The notes under the pieces are model-generated. The model ran no database searches, was not told the DNA's origin, and saw only the letters and a program-made list of their open reading frames with translations. This document shows positions 8,792 through 19,000 of a stretch of 63,946 nucleotides of DNA, in pieces. The position numbers and the translations under genes are program-made. How positions within the stretch are numbered: the stretch's first letter is position 1; every line of letters begins with the position of its first letter. The DNA comes from JAAXKN01 sp050258815 (GTDB lineage: Bacteria > Bacteroidota > Ignavibacteria > Ignavibacteriales > SURF-24): positions 1 to 63,946 of the forward strand of contig JBLMZM010000085.1 in NCBI GenBank assembly GCA_050258815.1, written 5' to 3'.

Positions 8792-9346
8792 ATGAATGCA
8801 ATGAATTCCATCGGCTTGATAGAAATGACTAGTATTGCGGCTGGTATGCTTGCAGCGGATATTATGCTTAAAACTTCTGATGTTAAATTAATACTATCAA
8901 GATCGATCTGTTCTGGAAAATATATGGTGCTCATTGGAGGGGATGTTGCTGCAGTGCAGACAGCTGTTGATGCAGCTGCTGAATCGGTAAGGTTTGCTGT
9001 AATAGATACATTTGTTATCCCCAATGTTCACGAGCAGATTTTCCCTGCTATTGCAGGCCATACAGGTGTAGAGTTGCTGGAAGCTTTGGGGATAGTTGAA
9101 TCTTTTTCAGTAGCGTCATTAATTGAAGCAGCAGATGCCGCCGTTAAATCAGCAAGTGTAAAATTGATAGAACTGCGTCTTGCCATGGCATTAGGAGGAA
9201 AGGCATTCTTTACATGTACTGGTGAAGTAGCTGCAGTTTCAGCGGCAGTTGATGCAGGGGCTAAAGTGGCTGCAGATAAGGGGTTACTTGTAAACAAAGT
9301 GGTAATTGCCCAGCCGAGACAAGAATTATTAAATGAAATGATATAA
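8792..9346 (+). CDS. pduT: PduT-like tandem-BMC microcompartment shell protein
   Basis: Trimeric shell protein with two BMC domains in 184 residues (about 5-90 and 98-180). Both repeats show the BMC pattern: GLIEMTSIAAGMLAADIML and GIVESFSVASLIEAADAAV. It resembles Salmonella PduT closely through its length, including the pore loop RSICSGKY, where the PduT cysteine that helps bind a pore-centred 4Fe-4S cluster is kept (Cys40 here). PduT is thought to pass electrons across the shell, working with PduS, whose gene lies 43 bp upstream. No BMC hexamer or pentamer and no cargo enzyme is encoded nearby. An alternative start is Met4. Confidence 0.92.
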   Translation: MNAMNSIGLIEMTSIAAGMLAADIMLKTSDVKLILSRSICSGKYMVLIGGDVAAVQTAVDAAAESVRFAVIDTFVIPNVHEQIFPAIAGHTGVELLEALGIVESFSVASLIEAADAAVKSASVKLIELRLAMALGGKAFFTCTGEVAAVSAAVDAGAKVAADKGLLVNKVVIAQPRQELLNEMI

Positions 9347-9354
9347 AAGAAAAA

Positions 9355-9450
9355 CTCCGGTAAAAATCACGTTTAGCTGTTAAGATTTAATTTTAAATTT
9401 CGATTATAGGATATTAATTGATTAAAATCGAAAATTAAATCAAACCGGAG
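9355..9450 (+). promoter_or_regulatory. Nested inverted repeats that could sequester the RBS of the next gene
   Basis: Outer arms CTCCGGT (9355-9361) and ACCGGAG (9444-9450) are perfectly complementary. The GGAG of the right arm is the best Shine-Dalgarno for the ATG at 9460 (9-nt spacer). Inside lies a second hairpin: 9384-9394 plus 9401-9405 pair with the 16-nt arm 9426-9441, with a 6-nt bulge. If transcribed, the RNA could hide the ribosome site. It is also the whole spacer between pduT and the solute-binding protein. No known riboswitch class was recognised. Confidence 0.45.
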
Positions 9451-9459
9451 CACAGGTGC

Positions 9460-10413
9460 ATGTCAAGAATCAGGTGCGGAATTTATTTTAAATTTATCCT
9501 GTTTTCGCTTCTGACATTTCTTTTTCTGACTGGCTTTATTTCAAAAAAGCAGCCCCAAAAAGTATCTGTTGTAATGGAATATTACCCGCCGCAAAGCTTT
9601 TTTAGTCCAGTTCCACAGAAGGTAAGCACTCAGGATTTTAATGGTTTGATTCTGAACAGACTTTCTGGAAAGGACAAGACGTTCTTTCTGTCCATCTACC
9701 ATCTTAACAGCCGGCTGAAGCAATATGAGCTTAAAAAAAAGATTAAGGAAAGCCAGCTGGAAAAAATAAAGAATCTGCTGATTTCGACCGGTTTTCTGAA
9801 GGCTGTGGGAATAGAGGTTGAGATAACAAGGGAGATTTTCTCTCAAATGAATCTTAAACCTGAATACAGGGAATATCCCTGGATCCGTTGCCTGGAAACG
9901 GTGAAAACAGGGAATTCCGACGTTGTTTTAGCTGTTGTGAAGACAAGACAACGAGAACAGTTCCTTTATTATCCCTCCGAACCAACAGTGTTTGAAACAA
10001 ACTCTCTTTTTAAACTAAAGACCTCTAAGATAACGGCCAACGGAAACTTACAATCTCTTAAAAAATATACAATTGCTGCAACTTCGGGTGCCAGCTATGG
10101 TGAAAAGTTTGATAAGGCGGGATTTTTGAAAAAAGAACGCGTCTCTTCGGCAGAATCAATTATCCGGTTAGTTGAAAACAAACGTGTGGATCTGGGTGTG
10201 GGTTCTGTGCAGACAGTTACATATTTGATGAATAAAATGGGGTTATCAAATAAATTGGTATTCCTGAAACCACCTCTGGGCAAAGAACCTTTGTTTGCTG
10301 CATTTTCCAGGACAAAAGGCCATCAAAAAATGGCGGAAGAATTCTCAGACAGACTGGCCAAATTTAAAAAAACAAAAAAATACAGGGCAATTCTGGCAAA
10401 GTATGGAGTGTAA
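9460..10413 (+). CDS. Periplasmic solute-binding protein, family 3-like, with an inserted helical segment
   Basis: 317 residues with a signal peptide or anchor (hydrophobic 10-26). The fold matches bacterial extracellular solute-binding proteins of family 3: first strand VVMEYYPPQSFF near 37-48, then GIEVEITREIF near 117 and EYPWIRCLETVKTGNSDVVLAVVKT, the hinge region TSGASYG, and C-terminal KKYRAILAKYGV. Between the first strand and GIEVEI there is an extra segment of about 60 residues (51-108), strongly helical and rich in Lys, that normal members lack. No permease or ATPase is adjacent; instead two sensor kinases follow, so it may feed a ligand signal to the 10490 kinase rather than a transporter. 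That role is inferred. Confidence 0.75.
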   Translation: MSRIRCGIYFKFILFSLLTFLFLTGFISKKQPQKVSVVMEYYPPQSFFSPVPQKVSTQDFNGLILNRLSGKDKTFFLSIYHLNSRLKQYELKKKIKESQLEKIKNLLISTGFLKAVGIEVEITREIFSQMNLKPEYREYPWIRCLETVKTGNSDVVLAVVKTRQREQFLYYPSEPTVFETNSLFKLKTSKITANGNLQSLKKYTIAATSGASYGEKFDKAGFLKKERVSSAESIIRLVENKRVDLGVGSVQTVTYLMNKMGLSNKLVFLKPPLGKEPLFAAFSRTKGHQKMAEEFSDRLAKFKKTKKYRAILAKYGV

Positions 10414-10489
10414 ATAATTCCAGGCAGTACTTTGTCATTATTATCCATCAGTTTTGTGAAATTAATTAATCTCGTTCGCGATAAACAAA

Positions 10490-12208
10490 ATGATGAAAAA
10501 AATAAATTCAATTCTAATCAAAATTGCCCTGATTGTTACTTTCAGCGTTATTCTGTGTATGGGAATATTTGGACGCTATACATATTTGGTCGAAAAAAAA
10601 AGATTAATGAATGATGTCAGATCCACGCAGGAGCTGCGGTTAAATAGAATATCCAACAATCTTGTGAGTGCCTTGTGGACATATAATGAAATAAATTCGA
10701 GAGAAATTATTTCATTTGATATGCAAAATCAGGATATGATAGCAATAATAGTCCGGAAAGAGAGTAAAGAACTTTTTACAGGTTTTATAAGAAATTCCGG
10801 CTCATCCTATGAGGACTATGAACCAGGGAAGCAATATCCGGTTCTTAAAAACACTTATGTAGTTCGTAAGGAGAAGGCTATTATGAGGGGCGAAAGCGTA
10901 ATAGGCTATCTGGAAATTTACTTCTCTGAGAGAATTATTTATGATGAACTCCATAAGATTACAGTAAGAGTAATAACAGAGACCCTGCTGATTTCTCTGA
11001 TTATCATTATAACTATTTATTTTAGCCTGAAAAAAATTATAGGAAACCCCTTAAAGAAACTTAGCACAAGTATGGAAGAGGTTTCAAACGGTAATTATCA
11101 GATAAAACTTGAGAGTAAATCAAAAGATGAAATTGCCAGTCTGATTAGATCTTTCAATAATATGATCGAACAGCTCGAAAAGCAAAGAACTGCATTGAAA
11201 GATAACGAGATAAAGTACTGGTCTCTTTTCGATGAGGCAAATGATGCCATATTTTTGATTAAGGATGGAACTTTCTTTGAGTGTAATAAAAGAGCCTCAG
11301 AGGTATTTGATCTTCCAAAAGACAAAATAATAGGATTACTGCCGGCTGAACTGTTTCCTGAACCAGAAGAGGGCTCCGAACCCGGTAATGGAAAGAAAGA
11401 CAGGCTGGAACTGGCAATTAACGAAGGCCCTCAGTATTTTGAGCGTCAGTATAAAAATGCAGATGGTTCATCTTTTTATATTGATATCAATCTTTACAAG
11501 GTTGAACTCCAGGGCGAAATTATTCTGCAGGCAATGGTAAGGGATATCACCAGCAGGAAGAATGACCAGGAAAAGATATTAGCTTCGCTAAAGGAAAAGG
11601 AAGTTTTGCTTAAGGAAATTCACCACCGGGTAAAGAATAATTTACAGGTGATTTCCAGCCTTTTAAATCTTCAGGCAGGATATATCCAGGATGAATCAGC
11701 CCTGGAAATGTTTAAAAATAGCCAGAACAGAGTCAGATCAATGGCACTTATTCACGAAAAATTATATCAATCGGACAACCTGGCCCAAATTAATTTTACC
11801 GAATATGTAAAGAACCTTGTTTCCAACCTGTTTCGCTCTTATCAGGTCAGGACAAGGGAAATCAGCCTGAGGATAGACATGCCGGAAGAGCTATTTCTGG
11901 GTGTGGATACAGCTATTCCGTGTGGTTTAATTATAAATGAGCTGGTTACAAATGCCCTGAAATATGGATTTCACGAGAAATTGAAAGGTGAAGTATGCAT
12001 AAGCTTTAATATTGAAGATGAGGCCTACAGGTTGAAGGTTTCAAACAATGGCGATCGTTTTCCCAGCGAAACAGTAGATCTTTGCAACCCTAAGACACTT
12101 GGTTTGCAACTTGTAAACATACTCGCCAGCCAGTTAAGAGGAAATTTTGAATTAATAACCGGGAGTCTGATTGAATTTATCATTATATTTCCGGTCAGAA
12201 GAATATAA
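10490..12208 (+). CDS. Membrane sensor histidine kinase, HAMP-PAS-HisKA_2
   Basis: 572 residues. Transmembrane helix 1 (about 7-27), a periplasmic sensor region (about 30-158), helix 2 (about 160-180), HAMP (about 181-235), PAS (about 240-355) and a HisKA_2/HWE-like kinase core with EIHHRVKNNLQVISSLL (His379) followed by an HATPase domain (N-box INELVTNALKYGF). HisKA_2 kinases usually phosphorylate receivers encoded nearby. The REC-PAS hybrid kinase at 12272 is the likely partner. It lies 76 bp after the solute-binding protein, which could present ligand to its periplasmic domain. The start may be either of two consecutive ATG codons. Confidence 0.88.
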   Translation: MMKKINSILIKIALIVTFSVILCMGIFGRYTYLVEKKRLMNDVRSTQELRLNRISNNLVSALWTYNEINSREIISFDMQNQDMIAIIVRKESKELFTGFIRNSGSSYEDYEPGKQYPVLKNTYVVRKEKAIMRGESVIGYLEIYFSERIIYDELHKITVRVITETLLISLIIIITIYFSLKKIIGNPLKKLSTSMEEVSNGNYQIKLESKSKDEIASLIRSFNNMIEQLEKQRTALKDNEIKYWSLFDEANDAIFLIKDGTFFECNKRASEVFDLPKDKIIGLLPAELFPEPEEGSEPGNGKKDRLELAINEGPQYFERQYKNADGSSFYIDINLYKVELQGEIILQAMVRDITSRKNDQEKILASLKEKEVLLKEIHHRVKNNLQVISSLLNLQAGYIQDESALEMFKNSQNRVRSMALIHEKLYQSDNLAQINFTEYVKNLVSNLFRSYQVRTREISLRIDMPEELFLGVDTAIPCGLIINELVTNALKYGFHEKLKGEVCISFNIEDEAYRLKVSNNGDRFPSETVDLCNPKTLGLQLVNILASQLRGNFELITGSLIEFIIIFPVRRI

Positions 12209-12271
12209 AAGTCGCTTAACTGATCTAATATGAACAGAAATTAATAATATCGAATAGGAGTCGGCAGCTTA

Positions 12272-15200
12272 ATGCCCAAAGCAAAAATATTTATTGTTGA
12301 AGATGAAAGCATTGTAGCCCTGGATATAAAGTGTTGCCTTGGTAATCTGGGATATACAGTATGTGGTATCGCTGCTTCCGGAGAGGAAGCAATTGAGAGG
12401 ATAAAAATCTTATTGCCAGATCTGGTATTGATGGATATCGGGCTTGAAGGGAAGATAGATGGAATCAGGGTTGCTGAAGAAGTAAAAGCATCGCTGGACA
12501 TTCCTGTTATTTATCTGACCGCAAATTCTGATGAAAGTACGCTGCATCGCGCAAAAATCACTGAACCTTTTGGCTTTATTCTTAAACCGTATGAAGAAAA
12601 AACGGTGCAGACAACAATTGAAATGGCTCTTTACAAATACAATTCAGAGAAAAAGATAAGAGAGAATGAAAGATGGTTCTCAACTACCCTGAAAAGCATC
12701 GGAGATGCTGTTATAACCACTGATCTGGAGGGCAATGTAACTTTCTTAAATACTGTTGCTGAAGAGTTGACCGGATACGGTATAGAAGAAGCAAAAGGCA
12801 AAGCACTTGAAGAAGTTTTTAATATAATTAATGAATATTCAAGACTTAAAGTCGAGCATCCGGCAGGAAAGGTGATACGAGAAGGTGTAATTGTAGGTCT
12901 TGCCAATCATACTATACTTATTTCCAAAAATGGAACTGAGATTCCAATTGATGACAGCGCTTCTCCCATAAAAGACGAGAAAGGCAATATAACTGGTGTA
13001 GTACTTGTTTTCAGAAACATCAGTGACCGCAAACTTGCTGAAAGAAAACTCAGACAGTCAGAGCAAAATTCGCGCAATCTGATAGAACTCTTTCCATACG
13101 GAGTCCTTGTCCATAGCAAGGGAATTGCACTTTACTGTAATTCTGCTGCAATCAAAATGATTGGAGCATCCAGACTTGAAGACATTGTTGGGAAACCATT
13201 CCTGAATTTCCTGCACCCTGATTCACATACCACCGCATATGAACGAATCAAGTATATGACCGAAACGGGAAATAGCGTTTCACTGATGGAAGAGAAAATT
13301 GTAAGATTCGATGGGACAGTACTTGACGTGGAAATTGCGGCTGGCCCGATAATTTATGAAGGAAAAGAGGCTCTCCAGGCGGTAATCAGGGATATAACTG
13401 AACAAAAACATAATCGGGAAGAGCTGATAAAAAGCGAAGAAAAATACCGTACCACTTTTGAAAATACCGGGACCGGGACAATAATTGCTGAAGATGACGG
13501 CGTTATTTCACTAGTAAATGATGAATTTTGCAAGATCGCAGGTTATGAGAAAGAGGAAATAGAAGGCAAGATGAACCTGCGCGAATTTATTTCAAAAAAT
13601 GATTGGGAAAGGATATATTCTTATCATTCAATAAGAAGGAGTTCTCCAGATGAAGCTCCCCATACATATGAATATAAGTTTCAGGACAGATGGGGTAATA
13701 TAAAGATAGTAATAAACAGCGCGGCTATGATTCCTGGTACTTCAAAGTGTATTGTTGGGGTGCATGATATTACAGAACGCAAAAAAGCTGAAGAAGCAAT
13801 ATTAAAGTCCGAAAAACAGTTCCGTCTTGTATGGGAGAACTCTGCTGACGGAATGAGACTAACAGACCAATTTGGTAATGTTGTCATGGTAAATGAGGCC
13901 TTCTGCAGGATGGCAGAAATGGATAAGGCTTCAATTGAAGGGAAATCCATATCCCTGATTTATCATAACAAGGTAAGGGCAAGTATTTTGAACAGTTTTG
14001 TGCGGAGATTCAAATCCCGTACTATTGTACCGCATTTCCAGCAGGAAATGGAACTCTGGAATGGTAAAAGGTTATGGTTTGAAGTTTCAAACTCATTGCT
14101 TGAACTAAATGGCCATGCACCATTATTGCTGAGTATTTTCCGCAATATAACTGAAAGGAAGGCATCTGAAGAGCGTCTGACAAGACTAAATGAATGCCTG
14201 CTCAGCTTTGGTCCTGATGCGAAAGAAAATATTAACAGGCTTGTTACTTTATGTGGTGAACAGTTGAACGCTGCTACTGCGCTGTACAACCGTCTGGAAG
14301 ATGGCAAACTATGTTCACTGGGACAGTGGAATATACCGGAAGATTTCGATGCCGTTGATAATCCTGAAGGGCATATCTGTTATGAGATTATCCGCAATAA
14401 AAGTGTTGGAGTTACCGTAATCCGTGATCTGCAGAATACGGAGTATCAGAAGACTGATCCAAATGTATCTAGATATGGATTAAGGACATATATAGGAACT
14501 GCAGTTGCTTTTGGAAATGCAAATATTGGTACATTGTGTGTTGTTTATCAGGATGATTATGAACCAAGCCAGGATGAAATGAAGCTGCTGAGTATTGCTG
14601 CTGCTGCTATTGGGGTTGAAGAAGAACGCAAACGTGCTCAGGATGAAATTATTATTGCCAAAGAGACAGCTGAAAAGGCAGATAAACTAAAAACCGACTT
14701 CCTTGCACAAATGTCCCATGAGATCAGAACGCCGATAAATACAATATTGAGTTTTACTTCCTTGTTAAGAGAAGAACTGGAAAATAAAATTCCTGAGGAT
14801 CTGGCTACCAGCTTTAAGATTATAGATAATGGCGGAAGGCGGTTGACCAGAACTATTGATATGATTCTTACTATGTCACAACTTCAGGCTGGTAATTATG
14901 AATTTAATGCCAAGAAAATCAAACTGACTTCTATTCTGCAGGATATGCACTCAGAGTTCAATAATGCTGCCAGATTAAAGAGTCTGGATTTTGTTTTAGA
15001 AAGCCGTATTAAGGATGAAGTTATTTCAGGTGACTCATATACACTGACACAGATGTTCCAGAACGTTATAGATAACGCTATTAAATATACTCCCAAAGGT
15101 AAGGTTGAAATACTGGTGTATAATGAAGAACCGGAGCAAATTACAGTCGAGGTTAGAGATACCGGCATTGGTATAGCTGCGCATTTTCTTCCAAAAATGT

Positions 15201-15370
15201 TTTCTCCATTTTCCCAGGAAGAGACAGGTTACACCAGAAGATTTGAAGGAAATGGGTTAGGGCTCGCACTGGTTAAAAAATATGCCGATCTTAATAAAGC
15301 CAAAATCAGGATAGATAGTAAAAAGGGGGAAGGGACTTCTTTTAAAATTACTTTTTCCATGATGAACTGA
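12272..15370 (+). CDS. Multi-PAS hybrid sensor kinase with an N-terminal receiver
   Basis: A 1032-residue cytosolic protein without transmembrane segments. Order: receiver (1-125; IVEDES, phospho-acceptor in LVLMDIGLEG, KPYE), four PAS/PAC units (about 130-255, 260-380, 385-505 and 510-630, each closing with an ITERK-like PAC end), a GAF domain (about 640-790), HisKA with FLAQMSHEIRTPINTILSF near 812, and HATPase with NVIDNAIKYTP, DTGIGIA and GNGLGLALV. An N-terminal receiver lets it take phosphate from the preceding kinase. No DNA-binding output exists here, so the final target lies elsewhere. An aggag ribosome site precedes the ATG. Confidence 0.9.
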   Translation: MPKAKIFIVEDESIVALDIKCCLGNLGYTVCGIAASGEEAIERIKILLPDLVLMDIGLEGKIDGIRVAEEVKASLDIPVIYLTANSDESTLHRAKITEPFGFILKPYEEKTVQTTIEMALYKYNSEKKIRENERWFSTTLKSIGDAVITTDLEGNVTFLNTVAEELTGYGIEEAKGKALEEVFNIINEYSRLKVEHPAGKVIREGVIVGLANHTILISKNGTEIPIDDSASPIKDEKGNITGVVLVFRNISDRKLAERKLRQSEQNSRNLIELFPYGVLVHSKGIALYCNSAAIKMIGASRLEDIVGKPFLNFLHPDSHTTAYERIKYMTETGNSVSLMEEKIVRFDGTVLDVEIAAGPIIYEGKEALQAVIRDITEQKHNREELIKSEEKYRTTFENTGTGTIIAEDDGVISLVNDEFCKIAGYEKEEIEGKMNLREFISKNDWERIYSYHSIRRSSPDEAPHTYEYKFQDRWGNIKIVINSAAMIPGTSKCIVGVHDITERKKAEEAILKSEKQFRLVWENSADGMRLTDQFGNVVMVNEAFCRMAEMDKASIEGKSISLIYHNKVRASILNSFVRRFKSRTIVPHFQQEMELWNGKRLWFEVSNSLLELNGHAPLLLSIFRNITERKASEERLTRLNECLLSFGPDAKENINRLVTLCGEQLNAATALYNRLEDGKLCSLGQWNIPEDFDAVDNPEGHICYEIIRNKSVGVTVIRDLQNTEYQKTDPNVSRYGLRTYIGTAVAFGNANIGTLCVVYQDDYEPSQDEMKLLSIAAAAIGVEEERKRAQDEIIIAKETAEKADKLKTDFLAQMSHEIRTPINTILSFTSLLREELENKIPEDLATSFKIIDNGGRRLTRTIDMILTMSQLQAGNYEFNAKKIKLTSILQDMHSEFNNAARLKSLDFVLESRIKDEVISGDSYTLTQMFQNVIDNAIKYTPKGKVEILVYNEEPEQITVEVRDTGIGIAAHFLPKMFSPFSQEETGYTRRFEGNGLGLALVKKYADLNKAKIRIDSKKGEGTSFKITFSMMN

Positions 15371-15504
15371 TCAGCAGTATTGCTTTAATACCTTTGTCAC
15401 GGGGAGAGGAAATTTCTAAAGTTTACTATTATTTCTTTCCAATGATCATTATTTTATATAATTTTTAAGTACCTATAAAATATGTTATCAGGATTGTTAC
15501 AGCT

Positions 15505-16014
15505 ATGAAATATTTTTATTCAATTATTCTTATTTTATCATTGTTTATTACGGGTTGTATCAGGCGGACAGATCAACCTCTCAAAAGAAAAATCCACCCG
15601 AAAACTGCCCAGCAGGAGAACGTCAATTTTAAGAAACTCATTCCCAATCTGATGGTTCTGGATGTCAATAAGACGTTGAAGTTTTATAGTGATGCATTCG
15701 GATTTGAACCGGTTGTAACTCTCCCGGACACAGGAAACTTTAATTTTGCTATTGTCACCAATGGAGATGTGGAATTAATGTTTCAGAAAAGAGAAAGCCT
15801 TAATGACGACATGGGCCTTTTTAAGGGGGCACAACCAGGTGGCACATTTATTTTATCATTTGAGGTAAAGGACATTGTACAGGTATATGAGAAGGCTTCA
15901 GCACATGCTGAAATGGTGAGAGAACTGCATCAGACATTTTATGGCACTAAGGAATTTGCCGTAAAAGATAACAATGGTTATATATTAATCTTTTCGGAAG
16001 CTATGAAAAGATAA
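15505..16014 (+). CDS. Lipoprotein with a VOC (glyoxalase-like) domain
   Basis: 169 residues. A type II signal peptide ends in FITGC (Cys18), so the protein should be lipid-anchored. After a basic linker, residues 45-165 form one vicinal-oxygen-chelate module: LIPNLMVLDVNKTLKFYSDAFGFEPV, an ELMFQ strand, GGTFILSFEVKDI and a final DNNGYILIFSE strand. VOC proteins are mostly cytosolic metal enzymes or drug-binding proteins, and anchoring one outside the cytosol is uncommon. The substrate cannot be predicted. It converges on the AAA+ gene, with stops 14 bp apart. Confidence 0.8.
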   Translation: MKYFYSIILILSLFITGCIRRTDQPLKRKIHPKTAQQENVNFKKLIPNLMVLDVNKTLKFYSDAFGFEPVVTLPDTGNFNFAIVTNGDVELMFQKRESLNDDMGLFKGAQPGGTFILSFEVKDIVQVYEKASAHAEMVRELHQTFYGTKEFAVKDNNGYILIFSEAMKR

Positions 16015-16028
16015 TTTTTTCCTCCTGG

Positions 16029-19000
16029 TCACAATTTGGCAAATTTCTCAACATCTTCAATAGTAATAGTCATAAGATCCTGATCGTTGAAATCGGTCAG
16101 TTTAGAAATCCTTTCCTCCTGGTTGCTGATAGTTTCATAAAGAATGTGGCGTGCTGTCCGTGCATTGCCGAAATTCCTGTCCCTTTTATTATATAAGCGT
16201 GTGAATATTTCGAGCAGAAACTGGAGAGCTCCCTCATCCAGGTTGTATCCGCTCTCGTTGCTTATATTTGCCGCAATCTCCAGCAACTGGCGGGGTGAAT
16301 AATCTTCAAAATTAAAAATATTTGAAAAACGGGATTGCAGGCCGGGATTGGAACTAAGAAATTTCTGCATTTCATCGGGATATCCGGCAACAATGACAAT
16401 AAACTGATCTTTGTAATCTTCCATTCTTTTTAATAATGTATCGATAGCCTCCTGGCCAAAATCATTGCTGCCTCTGGATAATGTATAGGCTTCATCAATA
16501 AACAGTGTGCCGCCTATAGCCTGTTTAATGATATCATCAGTCTTAAGCGCTGTCTGACCCTGATATCCTGCAACCAGTGCAGCACGGTCAACTTCCACAA
16601 GATGTCCTTTTTCAAGCAGACCGATTTCCTTGTAAATCTTGCTCAATAATCTGGCAACAGTTGTTTTACCGGTGCCGGGGTTGCCCTGAAAAACAGCATG
16701 AAGGTTCTTTTCCAAAACAGTCATCCCCCTCTTTTCCCTGAGTTTTGCCACCTTCAGGCTGGAAATAAGCTTTTCCACTGATTTTTTAACCTGATCAAGA
16801 CCGGTCAGATTCCTTAGCTCATGCATGTAGCGGTTTAGCTGCTCAATATCACCTTCCACCTTGTACTGTTTTTTTTCACTTTTTCCTGAGATAATGCTTT
16901 GCAGATCGTTGAGCAGTACCGTCTTAGTTACTTCCTTCGACCCCTGATCTTCCGGAAGGTCTGCAATGCGCAGAAACTGGTTTTTAAGGGCTTCATCAAC
17001 AAGGTTTCTGACGATACGTGCATTCCCAAAGCTTTTATTCCGGTTTCTGTATAGCTCCGTATAATATTTCCTTAGGGCTTCTTTGGCCTCAGAGGCAAGA
17101 CTGTATCCCCTGGAATTCAGTTGTGCAAGGGTAATCTGCAGTAGTTCATCCGGGTTATAATCTTCAAAAACTACCGTCTTTGTAAAGCGCGATCTGAGTC
17201 CCGGATTACTTTCCAGGAAATGTTCCATTTCGCCGGTATATCCGGCAGCAATTACGATGAACTTGCCCTTATCGTCTTCCATTCTCTTCAGCAATGTATC
17301 AATGGCCTCGCGTCCGAAATCATTTGCCGAATCACCGTTCTTAACCAGAGAATATGCTTCATCAATAAACAGTGTTCCGCCGATTGCCTGATCTATTAAG
17401 GAAGAAGTTTGCCTGGCCGTTTGTCCTATGTAACCTGCCACGAGTCCCTGTCTGTCTGTCTCAATCAAATGTCCACGGGGTAATATGCCGAGTGCAGAAA
17501 AAATTTCACTATAAATCCGGGCAACTGTGGTTTTGCCGGTTCCCGGATTTCCAAGAAATACAAGGTGAGAAGAGAGTTTCCTGGTAATATCCTCCCCCTG
17601 AAGAGCGAAATATTTAGCCAGCTTTACAGTTTCATTTATCTCTTTTTTAACTGAATCAATACCAATTAAATTATTCAAATCTTCCAGCGCCTTGGACAAA
17701 CTCTCTTCATCAATAGGGATACTGACCGTTTTTTCCTGCCCGGGGGTAATTATCGCGTTGATATCTGCCAGTAGCAGGGAAGTCATAGCCTCTTTAGTTT
17801 TTTCGTCTTCATTCATTTGGATGAAGCGCCTGCTGAGCTGCATTTTGGCTGAATTAAAGTATTTATTAACGAGACGCGCATTGCCAAAGGATTTATCCCT
17901 TTTTCTATACAGTCTGGTAAATTCTTTCCTCAGTAATTCAAGTGCATCTTTTTCTATGCTAAAATCCTCTTTTGAGGATATAGTATTGAATATCTCTATC
18001 ATTTCATCAGGAGAATAATCATCAAAGTTGAAGTAGTGTGTAAAACGGGATTTAAGTCCTGGATTGGAATCTATAAATGTCTGCATTTCCTCAGGGTATC
18101 CTGCTGCAATTACTACAAAAGCTCCGCTGTAATCTTCCATCCTCTTTAACAAAACATCAATTGCTTCCTGACCAAAATCCTGTCCTCCGCTGGATTTCTT
18201 TATCAGTGTATAAGCTTCATCTATAAACAGCACCCCGCCCATCGCTTCATTGATTACTTTTTCTGTCTTAATTGCCGTTTCCCCAATATACTGCCCAACA
18301 AGGCCTGCCCGGTCTACTTCAACAACGTGTCCTTTTTCAAGCAGGCCCATGGCTTTGAATATTCTGCCGACGAGCCTTGAAATTGTAGTTTTACCAGTAC
18401 CCGGATTTCCCTGGAAGATACAATGTATGGAGAAATTTCCTTTATTATTTAGCCCAAAACGTTTCCGTTCGTTCAGGTATTCCAGATAATTGACGAAATC
18501 CTGCATAGACTCTTTTACTTTTTTCAAACCTACAAAACCATCAAGCTCATTCATCAGTAATGAAAGGGATTCATCTTTTTCAGCGGGGTAATTAGTAGGA
18601 TTTTCCTGGTCTGACAGATACCGGTGTTTCTGAACTGAAGTTAGTGAATCCTCTTCAGAGAAATATTCCATCTTATTGATCTTTGTATCGGTCGATTGTT
18701 CGATTTCGGAATTTCCGATCAGGAACCAGCGCTCACAAACTTTCTGATTATTTATATGAATTTCGAGTCTGCCCTGTCCTTTTTGCCAGAACCCGGGATG
18801 TTCAGTTCCCCAGCTCTGAACAAAAGCAACTTCAGGCCAGGCCTTAATTACATTAATGGAAAAATAATTCCTTCCGCTTTCAGTTCCGTTAAGGTACCAT
18901 ACAGCACTTCCTGAAAGACGGTAATCATTGTTGTCATACAAAGGATTGAAAAAGGTAATTTCAGCACCTACGAAGCAGGTGCGCTGTTCGTCGAATTGAA

